From assembly GCF_002865645.1 (NCBI RefSeq), contig NW_020194589.1:2703750-2767749 (forward strand): DNA of 64,000 bases, given 5' to 3'. Position 1 is the stretch's first letter; every line of letters starts with the position of its first letter. The stretch comes from Hyaloscypha bicolor E (taxonomy: Eukaryota > Ascomycota > Leotiomycetes > Helotiales > Hyaloscyphaceae). The notes below the pieces were generated by a model, which was given only the letters and a program-made list of their open reading frames with translations, was not told the origin of the DNA and did no database searches. The position numbers and the translations under genes were made by a program. Below are positions 44,243 to 54,440 of this stretch, one piece after another.

Positions 44243-46830
44243 GATGCCGTCCAATGTTCTCGGCAAAGGTAAAAATTAAGGCTTGGAATACTCTTCTAGG
44301 AGATTGAGAAGGCAACTGCGCCCTACGTACGGCTTGTTGTGGGAGGTCCAAGAATGTCGTTGCTTTAAGAGAGAATGATCGTGATATCAAAATGTTTGGA
44401 AGTCTTACAGGGGTATGAGCCGCTGTGGGCACCTGATTGGCGTACACGCCCCGAAATGCAGCCTTCCAGCCACATTTGCGGGCTTCGGACTGTTGAAATG
44501 CCCGTGTTACAATATTCATTCATTTGCCCTTCCAATCGGAGATAGTCGGACTTTTAGGTCTGCAGGGCTGAGGGGGAACCTTGAGTCCTTGAATGTTGCA
44601 GACAGCGCTGGATGACGAGGCTACCAAGTATCGATCGTGGGAACCAAACGAGAACCCAGCGGCCGACGAGCTGGTGGAGGGACGAGAGTGCTGACTTGTA
44701 CTCGGCCCGGTGAGGCGGCTATGGCGGTTCCGAGTCAGCCAGACAGCCAGCTGGGGGCAGGTTGCTTGTATGGGGCCCGATTGGCTTCTTTAAGTACAGC
44801 CCCAGAGGCTCGAGCAAACATCTGACCCACCGCACTACCAGTAGTAGACGGGGAGGGACCAAGGGTCTTCCATGATCCACAGTCCACACCGACTCGCCGA
44901 GCCTTCTTCCTCCAGTGAGGGGAGGTGGCAAGAAGAGACAAAGTAAAAAAAAGCTGAGGAGGTTGTTTCTGGCCTGCGTGCGAGGCACGAGGCAAGCAGT
45001 GTCGGTGTCGCGTGACGCGTGTGACGTGTGTGACGCGTGAAGCTGGGAACAGTTCATGCAAGTGCAAGGCACCAAGACAGGCACCCAGACAGGCACCCAG
45101 GCAGACACTGGCCTGCCCAGCTCCTGCCCAGCTCCTGCCCAGCACTCTCTGACACCAGGCCAGCCTTCCCACACGCCCAAACTCGCAGACCCGCCGTTTT
45201 GGTGCTGGGGACAAGAATGCATCACGGGACCTGGCGCGATGGTCGGCGCGTCGGTCGCGGTTCCCTGTACGTACTGTACCACCTCAGTAGGCCTCCGTCA
45301 TCCCTTCCCATCCATGCCATAAACTACGCCCCCGCCTCCTCTCGCAAAAAAGAAACTTTCTCCTTCGACTCTCGTCACATCGCATGTCCACCTGCGCCGA
45401 CTCTCTCGCATTCCGTCTCCTCTCTCTTTGCACGATCCCCCTTACACGTCACCTGAGATGTCGGTATCCCTATCCCAACACTGATTAGACCACCGGATGG
45501 CCATCCGGGCAGGGGGTTTTCATGCACGGCCTTGACTTGCAACTTGCAACTTCACCGCTGCTTCGTCCTTTCAATTGTTCACTGACCTGACATATTTAAG
45601 AGTCTGTGTCTCCCGCATCCTGCTGCTCTCTTCTAGCTCGCAAACAAATACTTCGCCCTCCCCGCACCCGTTGATCGTTTGCTCTAGCTCCCGCAATCCA
45701 TAGCAGGGCTGGGAGATTCACAGCGAAGACACGTCAGGTACGTCATACGGTTTCACACTTCAAAATTCAAATTCACCTTTTTGCCTATCACCTAGTTTCA
45801 CTTCCCCGGCGATCTCGGAGCAAAAGTCTCTCCTTTGAAGCGTTGTGCTGTCTCGCATCACATGGAATTTGCTCCTTCCTCTTTGACGAGATCTCACTTC
45901 CTTCAGGACATGTCCTTCCTCATCAATTACCCTTCACCCACTATCTCTCTTCCAATCCTTCCACTCCATCATCTTCCAAGCCAGGCTGTCACCTTACCAA
46001 TCGTTTCTTCTTCTTGTACTATCCCACCGTTGTCACAAACCCCGCTTACCAACAAACTCTTCTAAAGGATTTCCCGTCGTCCGATTGCTCCGAGCAGACC
46101 ACATCTTGCAACAATCACGACTGCCTTCCTCTATCGACCCTCCCTGGCAAGTCCTTCCTTAGCACTTCCTACACGCTTTACGTTTTACCACAAACATACC
46201 ACTGTTGACTTGTGGCTTTGCCAACTTAACTTCATCATCCAAACTTCATGTAGCAAACTTCCATTCCATGGTTCCCTTCATTGCGTCCGCCTCTCTCATT
46301 ATCCCCATACTATCATCTCTCTGCCTGCATCTGCACATTCGATCACACCATCTGTCTACAAACACAATCCCTCACCATATTTGCCCTGCTTCTTCGCCAT
46401 CCTAACTGGCAACTTGCTTCCTGTTTAGTTTATTCCTTTACCTTCACTTTTCGGCCATCCACAAACAAACTCAACGGCTCTCGCTAACATTCATCTTCCA
46501 AGACAAGCCACTTCCTTCAGACACACTTTGGTGCCTGATTACACCAGCTAGTTCTACACTACACAGTTCAATCAACCCTTCCTGCACTTACTACTTTCAG
46601 CTACTTTCGGTCGAAGATCATCCAATACCTATGACAGTCATATCTTGACCAGGCTGGTTAATCTTTCTCTCTCATTCTTCAGCTGCATCTCGGTTTCCAC
46701 ACACTGAAGTTGAAGACATTCGGTGATCTGATAGCCGACTTCATCCCCAAAGGATAGTCCTCACCTTCATAATCCACTACGCAGGGAATCAAGACACAAC
46801 CACCTTCAGCTTCTGTGACATCTCGAAAAT
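44243..46830. promoter_or_regulatory. Long divergent intergenic region between MFS pump and Argonaute genes
   Basis: About 2.6 kb with no supported gene. Near 45005-45040 GTGACGCGTGTGACG-like units recur. At 45066-45150 there are tandem CAGGCACCCAGA- and AGCTCCTGCCC-type units. From about 45600 to 46830 the plus strand is strongly pyrimidine-rich (CT-rich), as in long 5' leaders or promoters of fungal genes. ORFs on both strands here are low-complexity products of that bias. Confidence 0.45.
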
Positions 46831-49800
46831 ATGTCTTACCGAGGAACCCCACGTGGAGGTGGAAGAGGGGGTGGAAGAGGGGGTGGAAGAGGGGGTGGAA
46901 GAGGGGGTGGAAGAGGGGGTGGAAGAGGGGGTGGAGACCGTGGCGGAGGCTCCTTTAGCCCTGTCCGAGGCGGTGGTAGCGATCGAGGTGGCGGTTTCCG
47001 TGGGGGTAGAGGTGACGGCAGCGGCGGCGGTGGTCGTGGTGGACCTGGTGAGATTCGAGTCTTTCGGTATGTACCTCGTAAATCCTGTCTTATCTTCACT
47101 GTGTTGATGACTGACCCTTCCATCAGGGACCCTAATCCCAGTGTCCCCGCCCCAGCTCCCGATATGCGGCTGATGAACATCGAGGATAACTACATGACAG
47201 CCAACAAAGGTCTGGGTGGTATGGCAAACCTCTCAGTAACTGCCCAAATGCCTCCTCGACCAGGTCACGGCACGCTTGGCAAGAAGATCCTAGTCTACGC
47301 CAACTATTTCAAACTCATCGTCCCGAACAACTTGTCCCTGACGAGGTACAGCGTTGAGGTTGTGCCTGAGGTAAAAGGAAAGAAACTAGGTCGTGTGTTC
47401 CAGCTACTTCTTGAGCTGCCCGCTTTTGCTGGTGTTGCTTCAGATTTGCGATCTATGATCGTATCTGTTAGGCAACTCAACATCCCGCCCGATTATTCTG
47501 TCCAGATTATTTACCTGGCCGAAGGACAAGAGGAGCCTTTGCCGCGTGCGGTTACCTACACCGTCAGGCTTGTCACACCGTTGACATTTTCCGTTTCTAA
47601 CCTCGTCAACCATCTGTCATCGGTCAACCCTAGTCCCGATTTTGTCCAAAAGGCAGAGATTATTCAAGTTCTCAATGTTCTGTTCGGGCACTACCCTCAA
47701 TCACATAGTGGCGTCGTGTCAATTGGTCAAAACAGACATTTCTCGGTTGACCACACCCAGGGAAACTCGCATAACATTCGAAACCTCTCTGGCGGTCTCG
47801 AGGCTTTGCGCGGGTATTTCCAGAGTGTCCGATCCGCCACCGGCGGTCTGCTTCTCAACGTTAACGTTACACACGGTGTGTTCTTCGAGCCAATCTCCCT
47901 CGCGCTCCTTTTTCCAAAACTGGGAACCGGCAACAAGGCCACGCTCCAAAAGAAACTCAAGCTTGTTCGAGTTCGGGTTACCCATCTTCCAGGGAAGACA
48001 TCCAAAAAGACGAACCAGACTATCCCAAGAGTGAAGACCATCTTTGGCTTGGCTAACCCCCAGGATGGTAAAACCGAAGCCCACCCTCCAATAGTAGCTT
48101 CATTTGGTGCAGGTCCAAAGGAGGTCCAATTCTGGCTGTCCGATGTACCCCCAGCAGCCACTGGGGCAAATCCTCCAGGCAAAGGAAAGGCTGGACAGAA
48201 AGGCGGTGGGCCGGCCATGCGGAGCAACACATACATCTCGGTCTTTGATTACTTCCGCAGCAGTAAGTCTTTTCCCATATTCGAGAGCTTGAGCTGATTT
48301 CTGGATCTGTAGAGTACCCCGAGATTTCGTTGAATGGTAGCGCTCCTGTTCTTAACGTTGGCAACCGGGAGAACCCAAACTACCTTCCAGCTGAAGTATG
48401 TCAAGTCTTGCCTGGGCAGACAATCAAGCGCAGATTGAGTCCGGAACAGACTCAAGCGATGATTACTTTCGCGTGCCGGAAGCCCTTCGAAAATGCCGAT
48501 TCGATTATTGGAGATGGGAAAGCGGTCCTAGGACTGAACCCTACTGCAAATTCGATTGCGGTATATGCCACCTCCTTTGCTGTTCAAACTCGTACTAATT
48601 TCTCTACCTAGAAGACGTTTGGCCTCGCTGTCGGTACAAGTCTAATCACAGTCACTGCACGTGTCCTTGCGGCACCGCGCATCAAGTATCGCAATTCCCT
48701 GAATAAGGAACACAACGTCAACCCTAGATTCGGCAGCTGGAATATGGCCAGCATCAAGTTCCAGACAGGGAGCAACCTCGGCCCCTGGACATATATTTAC
48801 TTCCATTCCAACCGAAGTAGAGACCGATTGGATCCCCGCGGACTTGATAACACGGTCACTCGGTTCAGGGATTTTCTCATTAGATCTGGCGTTAATGCTG
48901 GCGGCCTCATTCTACCGCCTCCGCCGCCTGTTAATCTATCCGATGGACACGAGGGTACAAATGATCAGATGATCAAAGAAAGCTTCCGTAGACTCTACAA
49001 CGCCACGACACGTCCCCGATTCGTTCTCTGTGTCCTTCCGTTCAACGACGTTGCAATTTACAACAGCATCAAGACTGTTGCAGATACCAAGGCCGGAATC
49101 CATACTGTTTGCGTTGTCGGACAAAAATTCATGAAAGAGCAGCGGCAAGAGCAATACTTCGGCAATATTTCGTTGAAGTTCAATCTCAAGGCTGGCGGGA
49201 TCAACCAAATCCTCGACCTTCCTAAAATGGGCATTATCGGCGAAGCCAAGACAATGGTCTTTGGTATTGATGTAACCCACCCTTCGCCAGGCTCAAAAGA
49301 CGGTGCGCCCAGTGTGGCTGCGGTCGTAGCGAGCATTGATAAATACCTTGCGCAGTGGCCTTGCAGATTCGGCATTCAGGAGTCCCGCAAAGAGATGGTC
49401 TCTGCTCTTGAGGGAATGGTCTTGTCTCTGCTTAAATTGTGGCAAAAACACAACAAACAACTTCCTGAAAACATCCTCATTTACAGAGATGGTGTTAGCG
49501 AAGGACAATTTCAACAGGTTCTGGATCTCGAGCTCCCACTCGTCCGCAACGCTTGTCGCCAAGTATACCCAGCAACTGCGACAGATCGGGGCTTCCCGAA
49601 GATTTCAATCATCATCTGTGGCAAACGACACCACACACGTTTCTATCCTGTTAGCACAGAAAATGCTGACAAGTCCTCGAACTGCGAGCCTGGTACCGTG
49701 GTTGACAGAGGTGTGACGGAGGTCCGGTTCTGGGATTTCTATCTGCAACCCCACGCATGTCTTCAAGGGACTGCTAGATCTTGCCATTACACTGTAATCT

Positions 49801-50099
49801 TCGACGAGATCTTCCGCGGGAGGGTTGTTAAGCCGCCGCACACCAGCCCAGCAGATGCTCTTGAAGAGCTGACGCACAACATGTGCCATCTCTTCGGTCG
49901 TGCTACCAAGGCCGTCAGCTTGTGCCCGCCGGCCTATTATGCTGACTTGTTGTGCACTCGACTACGCTGTTATCTTGCTGATCAGTTTGACCCGTCCGAC
50001 AGTTCAGCGGCTCCCAGTGTTGCGAGCGGTGCAACTCCGCAGACGTCTTTCGACGTACAAATTCCGGATAACTTGAAGGACAGCATGTTCTACATCTAA
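46831..50099 (+). CDS. Argonaute protein with RGG-rich N-terminus
   Basis: Core RNA-silencing effector that binds small RNAs and cleaves or represses targets. Exons 46831-47066, 47127-48262, 48313-48560 and 48612-50099 encode 1,035 residues. Residues 1 to about 75 are Arg/Gly-rich (RGGG repeats). The ArgoN and linker region follows (GTLGKKILVYANYFKL...), then a PAZ region in exon 2 and the MID domain with VVGQKFMKEQRQEQYFGNI. The PIWI domain has VFGIDVTHPSPG (first catalytic Asp, about 760), Glu candidates in GIQESRKEMVSALEG, YRDGVSEGQF (second Asp, about 834) and HACLQGTARSCHYTVI, so the DEDH slicer set looks complete. The C-terminus ends in the usual hydrophobic FYI. Whether it serves quelling, meiotic silencing or milRNA pathways cannot be told from sequence. 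Confidence 0.95.
46861..46932 (+). repeat. Perfect 12-bp coding tandem repeat in Argonaute
   Basis: Six identical copies of GGAAGAGGGGGT encode Gly-Arg-Gly-Gly units in frame. Synonymous positions are also identical, so the array is recent or kept homogeneous by slippage. A change in unit number alters the protein by four residues without a frameshift. Confidence 0.95.
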
Positions 50100-50911
50100 C
50101 CGTCTATCTGAGCGTAGGATCTGGGTGCGGCGATATCTTCTCTTCTACTTTCTTACGATTGAATTCTGAAGTGGAATTTTACGACAACTATGGTTGATGA
50201 TGGATGAACACAATTTCCAAGCTTCTTCGGCCTGCAACATACCAATGGCAAGCGGAAGGTAGCGGAATATATTGAACGGCAATACGCAACCACTTGAAAT
50301 TTCCAGAATTGGGGTTGTGATGGGTGATTATAGAAGACCAGCACAGTCTTTACCTATACCAGCAGCCAGCTTTTCCTCCTGGTCAGCGAGTTTCCCTTCG
50401 GGTGTCAATGCAATTGGCCACATGGATGGATTCTCTTGGCCTTCGATTTGCGGACACCCCGTTTTTTTCTTTTCAAAATCGGTGCTGGTCTGTTGTGGGC
50501 AACACCGCGATTTCGAGCAGCTGGGTGGCATCATTGTCATCCACTGGGATACTCAGCTTTCAACAGTGGGGTGGATATCTCGAGCTCCCTCTCGGCAGAC
50601 CAGGGAGATGAACTAGGAAACATATCTTATGGAATCGAAATCTCTTAGGCCAAATTTGAGTTCCGCTTTCCCCATTTCTATGTGATTCGAATGCCTTCAG
50701 AATTTAACTTCTCTATTAAAACTCGGAGTTCAAGTTCATTGGTGATTGTGAGGGTCAGTGTTGTATTGGGCGAGTGCTCATTCCTATCTGCGAGCGCGGT
50801 GGAGTGAGGAATGCAAATGACCACACCAAACCTCAACGCGCCTGAGTCGTGAGTGCGACCTCATATCATACCTTCCCTCACCTCGCAGATTCATTCAAAT
50901 TCGCTGTCGTC
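50100..50911. other. Argonaute 3' flank
   Basis: Mostly 3' untranslated and promoter DNA for the next gene. Overlapping ORFs at 50272-50648 have no recognisable features. Confidence 0.4.
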
Positions 50912-51466
50912 ATGCATCCAATCCACTACTTCTCTCCCCTCATAACCCTCCTCCTCAGACAAACATCAGCATGCATGCACTACTCCGCCACGTTCCCCTA
51001 CGCCACTCACCTCCCCTTCGAAGCGACACTCACTGACAACAGCGTGGTAACATGTTGGATCAGCATGACGTACGACCAGCATGATAAGCAGCAGACTGCT
51101 TTTTCGAATCATCGGCGTGCGAGAACTAAACCACTTCGGCAGAAGCAGCAGGAGCAGCAGAAGCAGATATCGCTTACCTCGGAGCTTGTGAGGAATAATA
51201 GGACTAAGGACGGGAAGACGGGGAACTTGAAAAAGGATTTGAAAAGGAGTGCGGGGCAAGAAAGAGGAGAGGAGGGAGAGGAGCAGGTCAAAGGTATCTG
51301 GTTACCGTGGGAGTTTAAGTGTCTCGAGGGGTATCAAGCGCATGCGGGGATTGGACTCAGGGCAGTGTGGTATAGTGCGCATGGGCAGGAGTTTGAGTTT
51401 GCACCAAAGTGTGAGGAGGATGTGCTGGGGGAGAGGTGGCTTTATGGGGTTGATTTGTGGTGTTGA
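50912..51466 (+). CDS. Small predicted secreted protein, unknown function
   Basis: Single-exon protein of 184 residues from the Met of MHPIHYFSPLITLLLRQTSA; an upstream Met in the same frame (50849) would bury that hydrophobic start. The first about 20 residues form a weak signal peptide. After it comes CMHYSATFPYATHLPFEATL and a cysteine in VVTCW, then a long Lys/Gln/Glu-rich loop (about residues 55-130) and a C-terminal block with WEFKCLEGYQAHAGIGL, WYSAHGQEFEFAPKC and a final Trp-Cys. Four to five cysteines could form disulfides. The pattern of small aromatic blocks split by a variable loop resembles lineage-specific fungal secreted proteins, but I cannot name a family. It sits directly upstream of the Met-Cys gene array. 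Confidence 0.6.
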   Translation: MHPIHYFSPLITLLLRQTSACMHYSATFPYATHLPFEATLTDNSVVTCWISMTYDQHDKQQTAFSNHRRARTKPLRQKQQEQQKQISLTSELVRNNRTKDGKTGNLKKDLKRSAGQERGEEGEEQVKGIWLPWEFKCLEGYQAHAGIGLRAVWYSAHGQEFEFAPKCEEDVLGERWLYGVDLWC

Positions 51467-51808
51467 TGGGAAGGATTGGGGATTGGGGATAAGGGGAGGG
51501 GAGGGGAGGGGAGGGGAGGGGTGTGAATGGAAGGGGAAGAGGGGGGATATGGGAGCTTGGGTATGAGCGAGGTTGTTTAGGAGGGAAGAATATTCACGGA
51601 GCACGACTGGGCTATGACTCGCACAGACTTAGAGATGCAAGGTTATACCTTTACCATCTCCCTTGATTTGAACTTGACCTATCACCCTCCTTTCTCATCT
51701 CAAACACCCTCCTCCTCTCCGTTGACCCAGCTTGTTCTCGATTCATTAAGCTCAACTCACTCAAGCCCATCTTGAACTTCAACACACCTCCCCGGCCACA
51801 ACCGCAAC
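51467..51808. other. Spacer with GGGGA tandem repeat
   Basis: Includes a run of about six GGGGA units at 51491-51521 that could fold into a G-quadruplex on the plus strand. The remaining 250 bp, C/T-rich just before the next ATG, are probably its promoter. Confidence 0.6.
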
Positions 51809-52078
51809 ATGTGCGAACTCACAATCCTAACCTTCACCAACTGTCCCTGTGAAGCTCCCCACACCTTAGCACGCTGCAAACGGATCCCACCCAACGGTCT
51901 TTACAAATGCTGTCCAGCCTACAAGCGCACTCACGAGCACAGGGATGGAGATTGTTCTGGCTATGGAGAATGGGAAAGCTGCCCTAGCGGCTTCGGAGAC
52001 GTAAATGTTGACTCGGAACCTACCAAACTTATTAAGAAGCAAACCAGCGAAATGGGGAAGGTGGGTTTGCAGCGCTGA
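51809..52078 (+). CDS. Met-Cys small cysteine-rich protein, member 1
   Basis: 89-residue single-exon protein, the first of six head-to-tail related genes. It starts MCELTILTFTNCPCEAPHTL: Cys2, then an aliphatic/Thr strand, then Cys12-Pro-Cys14. Further cysteines are at 23, 34, 35, 49 and 58, with KCCPAYKRTHEH in the middle. No signal peptide: the start is too short and polar after position 10, so the protein is probably cytosolic or nuclear, where a CxC pair would suit metal or redox chemistry. The ATG is preceded by a C/A-rich leader (CAACCGCAACATG). It is the most divergent member in its second half. I do not recognise a named family; a function is not proposed. Confidence 0.65.
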   Translation: MCELTILTFTNCPCEAPHTLARCKRIPPNGLYKCCPAYKRTHEHRDGDCSGYGEWESCPSGFGDVNVDSEPTKLIKKQTSEMGKVGLQR

Positions 52079-52411
52079 CGTCTCGCTTAATTTAAGGGGG
52101 GTTTTGGGAATAGGGGCTGGTGAATAAATCTTGCATGGAATCGACATTTTTTTGAATGAAAATTTCGAACGACGTCGTGTTTCTAAATTTGGGAGATTTG
52201 GTTGGTGGTTTAACGATGAGTTGCTGTGATGGGAGTCAAAAGCAGCAATCTTTCTCTTGTAACCCTTTGGCGGACTGCGAATCATCCACAATCAACACTG
52301 GATGAATAACTTAACTATTTTGCCACTCTCCGTCCATGGGCCTGCACCGAAACTCCTCCCCATACCTGGGACTCAAGAACCTCCATCGTGTAAGTCAGAA
52401 GAAGAAGCAAA
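52079..52411. other. Spacer between array members 1 and 2
   Basis: 333 bp with no ORF of note; presumed 3' flank of member 1 and promoter of member 2. Confidence 0.4.
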
Positions 52412-52687
52412 ATGTGCAAAGAAACAACAACAACCTATACACTCTTGTTATGCCGCATCCCTTCCGTAGACCGATGTCCGCGCTGTCCTTCAACTGGATA
52501 CAAACAATGTGTCGACTTCTCCACTGTAGAAGAAGAGCAAGAGGGCGTTTGTGTGGGGTTGGGTACCTGTCCCGCCGAGGTTGAGAGTAGAGGGAAAGAA
52601 GAGGTGGAGGAAGATAGGAAGGAGATGGTAGCGGAAGCCGCTGATTGGGGTGAGGTTTTTGGTTTGGTTGGGTGTTGTGGTGACTAG
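52412..52687 (+). CDS. Met-Cys small cysteine-rich protein, member 2
   Basis: 91 residues, single exon. Starts MCKETTTTYTLLLCRIPSVD. It aligns without gaps to member 3 over residues 1-53: Cys2, Cys14, RCPRCP (22/25), Cys33, and the shared EGVCVGLGTCP (47/53). Cys12 of the CxC pair is replaced by Leu, an informative loss that tells against a strict need for that ligand. The C-terminal third is acidic (Glu-rich) and ends with GLVGCCGD. No signal peptide, no membrane segment. Together with member 3 it forms subfamily A of the array; the two likely arose by tandem duplication. Function unknown. Confidence 0.65.
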   Translation: MCKETTTTYTLLLCRIPSVDRCPRCPSTGYKQCVDFSTVEEEQEGVCVGLGTCPAEVESRGKEEVEEDRKEMVAEAADWGEVFGLVGCCGD

Positions 52688-52955
52688 GTGTAGCGGAGTC
52701 ATTGGTGGGGAGTGAGGGAGATGATTTGCAAAGTACTTGGATTGGGCCAGTACTTTGGCTGTGGATTCATGGCAATCATGATTGGGAAAGAGCTGATGAT
52801 TCGCACTTATGATTACTGTCTCCTGCAAAATAGAGTATAAATCTCTTTGGCAAATCGCACAACTTTCGTGATATAAATGTCCAAAGTACGGGTTCCAAGA
52901 GGAACATTCGCCAACCAGCCAGTGAGACGAAATACACAGCAACCATAAATATAAA

Positions 52956-53222
52956 ATGTGCGTCCGAACTGAAACCATATATAAAGACTGCACCTGTACT
53001 ATCCCAGAAGCCGACTGCTGTCCTCGTTGTCCCGGTGAGGGATGTGAGAAGTGTAAGGACTTCAAGACGGAAGTCGAGATCAAAGAAGGAGTATGCGTAG
53101 GGCTGGGACCTTGCCCATTTTATCGCTGTAAGGCGTGTGATAGCGATGGCGAAGGATCTGAAATAGAGAGTTTGGACGAGAAGCCATGGTTGGCTTGGGA
53201 GAAAACAGCTTGGTGGAGTTGA
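52956..53222 (+). CDS. Met-Cys small cysteine-rich protein, member 3
   Basis: 88 residues, single exon, with an A/T-rich leader (CATAAATATAAAATG) right before the start. MCVRTETIYKDCTCTIPEAD contains Cys2 and Cys12-Thr-Cys14, then CCPRCPGEGCEKC (21, 22, 25, 30, 33) and EGVCVGLGPCP (47, 53), all in register with member 2. Eleven or more cysteines in the first 60 residues give the highest cysteine density in the array; closely spaced CxxC-like pairs suggest zinc, copper or iron binding, by analogy only. The C-terminal 25 residues are acidic and Trp-rich. No secretion signal. Confidence 0.65.
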   Translation: MCVRTETIYKDCTCTIPEADCCPRCPGEGCEKCKDFKTEVEIKEGVCVGLGPCPFYRCKACDSDGEGSEIESLDEKPWLAWEKTAWWS

Positions 53223-53449
53223 TGAATCAAAGAAAAAAGGAATATTTCAGCGTCGTGAATCATGAATTGGTCATACCGGCGAGAGAATATATATATGAGC
53301 AAACTCCTGCTGCGAGATTGATTTTTTTTACCAATGTCTCTCTTCACCTCCAAAAGAAGACCAAACAACATTTGATACGGCCCTCAAATCCATCGGAAAT
53401 TATTAACGAGGATTCTCACGTTCAAATCGGAGTTCGACTCGTCATCGCA

Positions 53450-53674
53450 ATGTGTATACAGAGACACATAGTTTTCACCCGCTGTGCCTGCACCCCAGTC
53501 CTCATCATCAAATGCTCTGCACAAGAATTCGTCGAGGAGCAAGTTACCAGGAGCAAGCGAAAGCCACCGCTGATATACAAATACTGTGTCAATTTCATGA
53601 TTGCTAGAGACCTGTGGACTGGATGTTGTAAGAGGAAGGCGGAGGGGGTATGTTTACGGAACGCAGAGAGATGA
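53450..53674 (+). CDS. Met-Cys small cysteine-rich protein, member 4
   Basis: 74 residues. The frame is open further upstream, but I start at MCIQRHIVFTRCACTPVLII because every neighbour begins Met-Cys at this point. Cysteines at 2, 12, 14, 22, 46, 59, 60 and 68 match members 5 and 6 (2, 12, 14, 22, 45, 58, 59, 67) with one inserted residue. The core is more basic (EEQVTRSKRKPP) and less like members 5 and 6 than they are to each other, and the acidic Tyr-rich middle segment is lost. It ends soon after GCCKRKAEGVCLRN. This could be an older copy or one under relaxed constraint. Function unknown. Confidence 0.55.
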   Translation: MCIQRHIVFTRCACTPVLIIKCSAQEFVEEQVTRSKRKPPLIYKYCVNFMIARDLWTGCCKRKAEGVCLRNAER

Positions 53675-54001
53675 AGATGCAAAGAGAGGAGAAGGGTGAG
53701 GATATGGAGTCAATGGAATTTGGGAGACTGGTGTCGCTTCCAGTGATGTCGAATGGAAGGGTTGCTTGAGGAGAGTGAGGCGTTGACAGGATTTGGTCTC
53801 GAAGGAACTTAGAGGAGCGGCGACTTGTGAATGTACTGGTGGGAGTGGGTTGAATGACGGTGGTGGATTGCATTGTTGATTCATAGCTTTTCATGATTCT
53901 CAGCGAACTTGGTGGACGAGGGTGGAAACTACCCAACTTGTACTTATACCAACATCCATCCCACTTGGGAAACAACTCAGCAACCTCACCAATTATCAAA
54001 A

Positions 54002-54295
54002 ATGTGCATCCAAACGGTCATAACCTTCACCTCATGCCCATGTCGCATGACACGCGTGAGTACTTGCTCAGTGATCCGACATAAAGAAGAACACGAATGG
54101 CATCACCTGGAATCAGCGCCTGACTACAGGGCCTGTCCCGATCTGAAAACGGAAGAAGAAGTTGATGGTGGGTGTTGTGAGATGGCGCCGGGCGGCACTT
54201 GTCTGTACTTGGGGAGGAATACGATGCATAAGGCGAGGAGGAAGGGAGATGGGAAGGGGAGGTGGGATGGAGATGACTTCGAGCGGGGTCTCTAG
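54002..54295 (+). CDS. Met-Cys small cysteine-rich protein, member 5
   Basis: 97 residues, exactly the length of member 6, and alignable to it without gaps from residue 1 to about 70. Starts MCIQTVITFTSCPCRMTRVS with Cys2, Cys12-Pro-Cys14 and Cys22. A His/Glu/Trp-rich middle (HKEEHEWHHLES) is followed by APDYRACPDL (Cys45) and GGCCEMAPGGTCLY (58, 59, 67). The clustered histidines in this member (27, 31, 34, 35) add possible metal ligands. The tail is basic (KARRKGDGKGR). No signal peptide. Same strand and orientation as the rest; 327 bp separate it from member 4. Confidence 0.65.
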   Translation: MCIQTVITFTSCPCRMTRVSTCSVIRHKEEHEWHHLESAPDYRACPDLKTEEEVDGGCCEMAPGGTCLYLGRNTMHKARRKGDGKGRWDGDDFERGL

Positions 54296-54440
54296 ACCAA
54301 GAGAAATGTGATTGTGAGAATTAAGGCGTGAATCATGGGGGTGAGTGAAGTATATCCGGAAACCTTTGACATGCCAAGAATTAGCTACTCAATCGAGATT
54401 CAACGCATTCTACAACAAACTAAAGTACATTCAAGAAAAT

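Noticed and set aside
42102..44266. Secondary-metabolite cluster around the MFS pump
   Set aside because: No synthase, P450 or cluster regulator in the flanks.
44719..45282. 187-codon minus ORF in the promoter region
   Set aside because: Low complexity, overlapping another long frame on the same strand; product of C-rich repeats.
45835..46487. Several plus ORFs ahead of Argonaute
   Set aside because: CT-rich leader gives Ser/Pro/Leu-rich frames in all phases; no domain.
46836..47180. Pro-rich minus ORF
   Set aside because: Antisense of the RGG repeat of Argonaute.
53186..53449. Upstream open part of member 4's frame
   Set aside because: Overlaps member 3's end and has no cysteine pattern; the Met-Cys start fits the paralogues.
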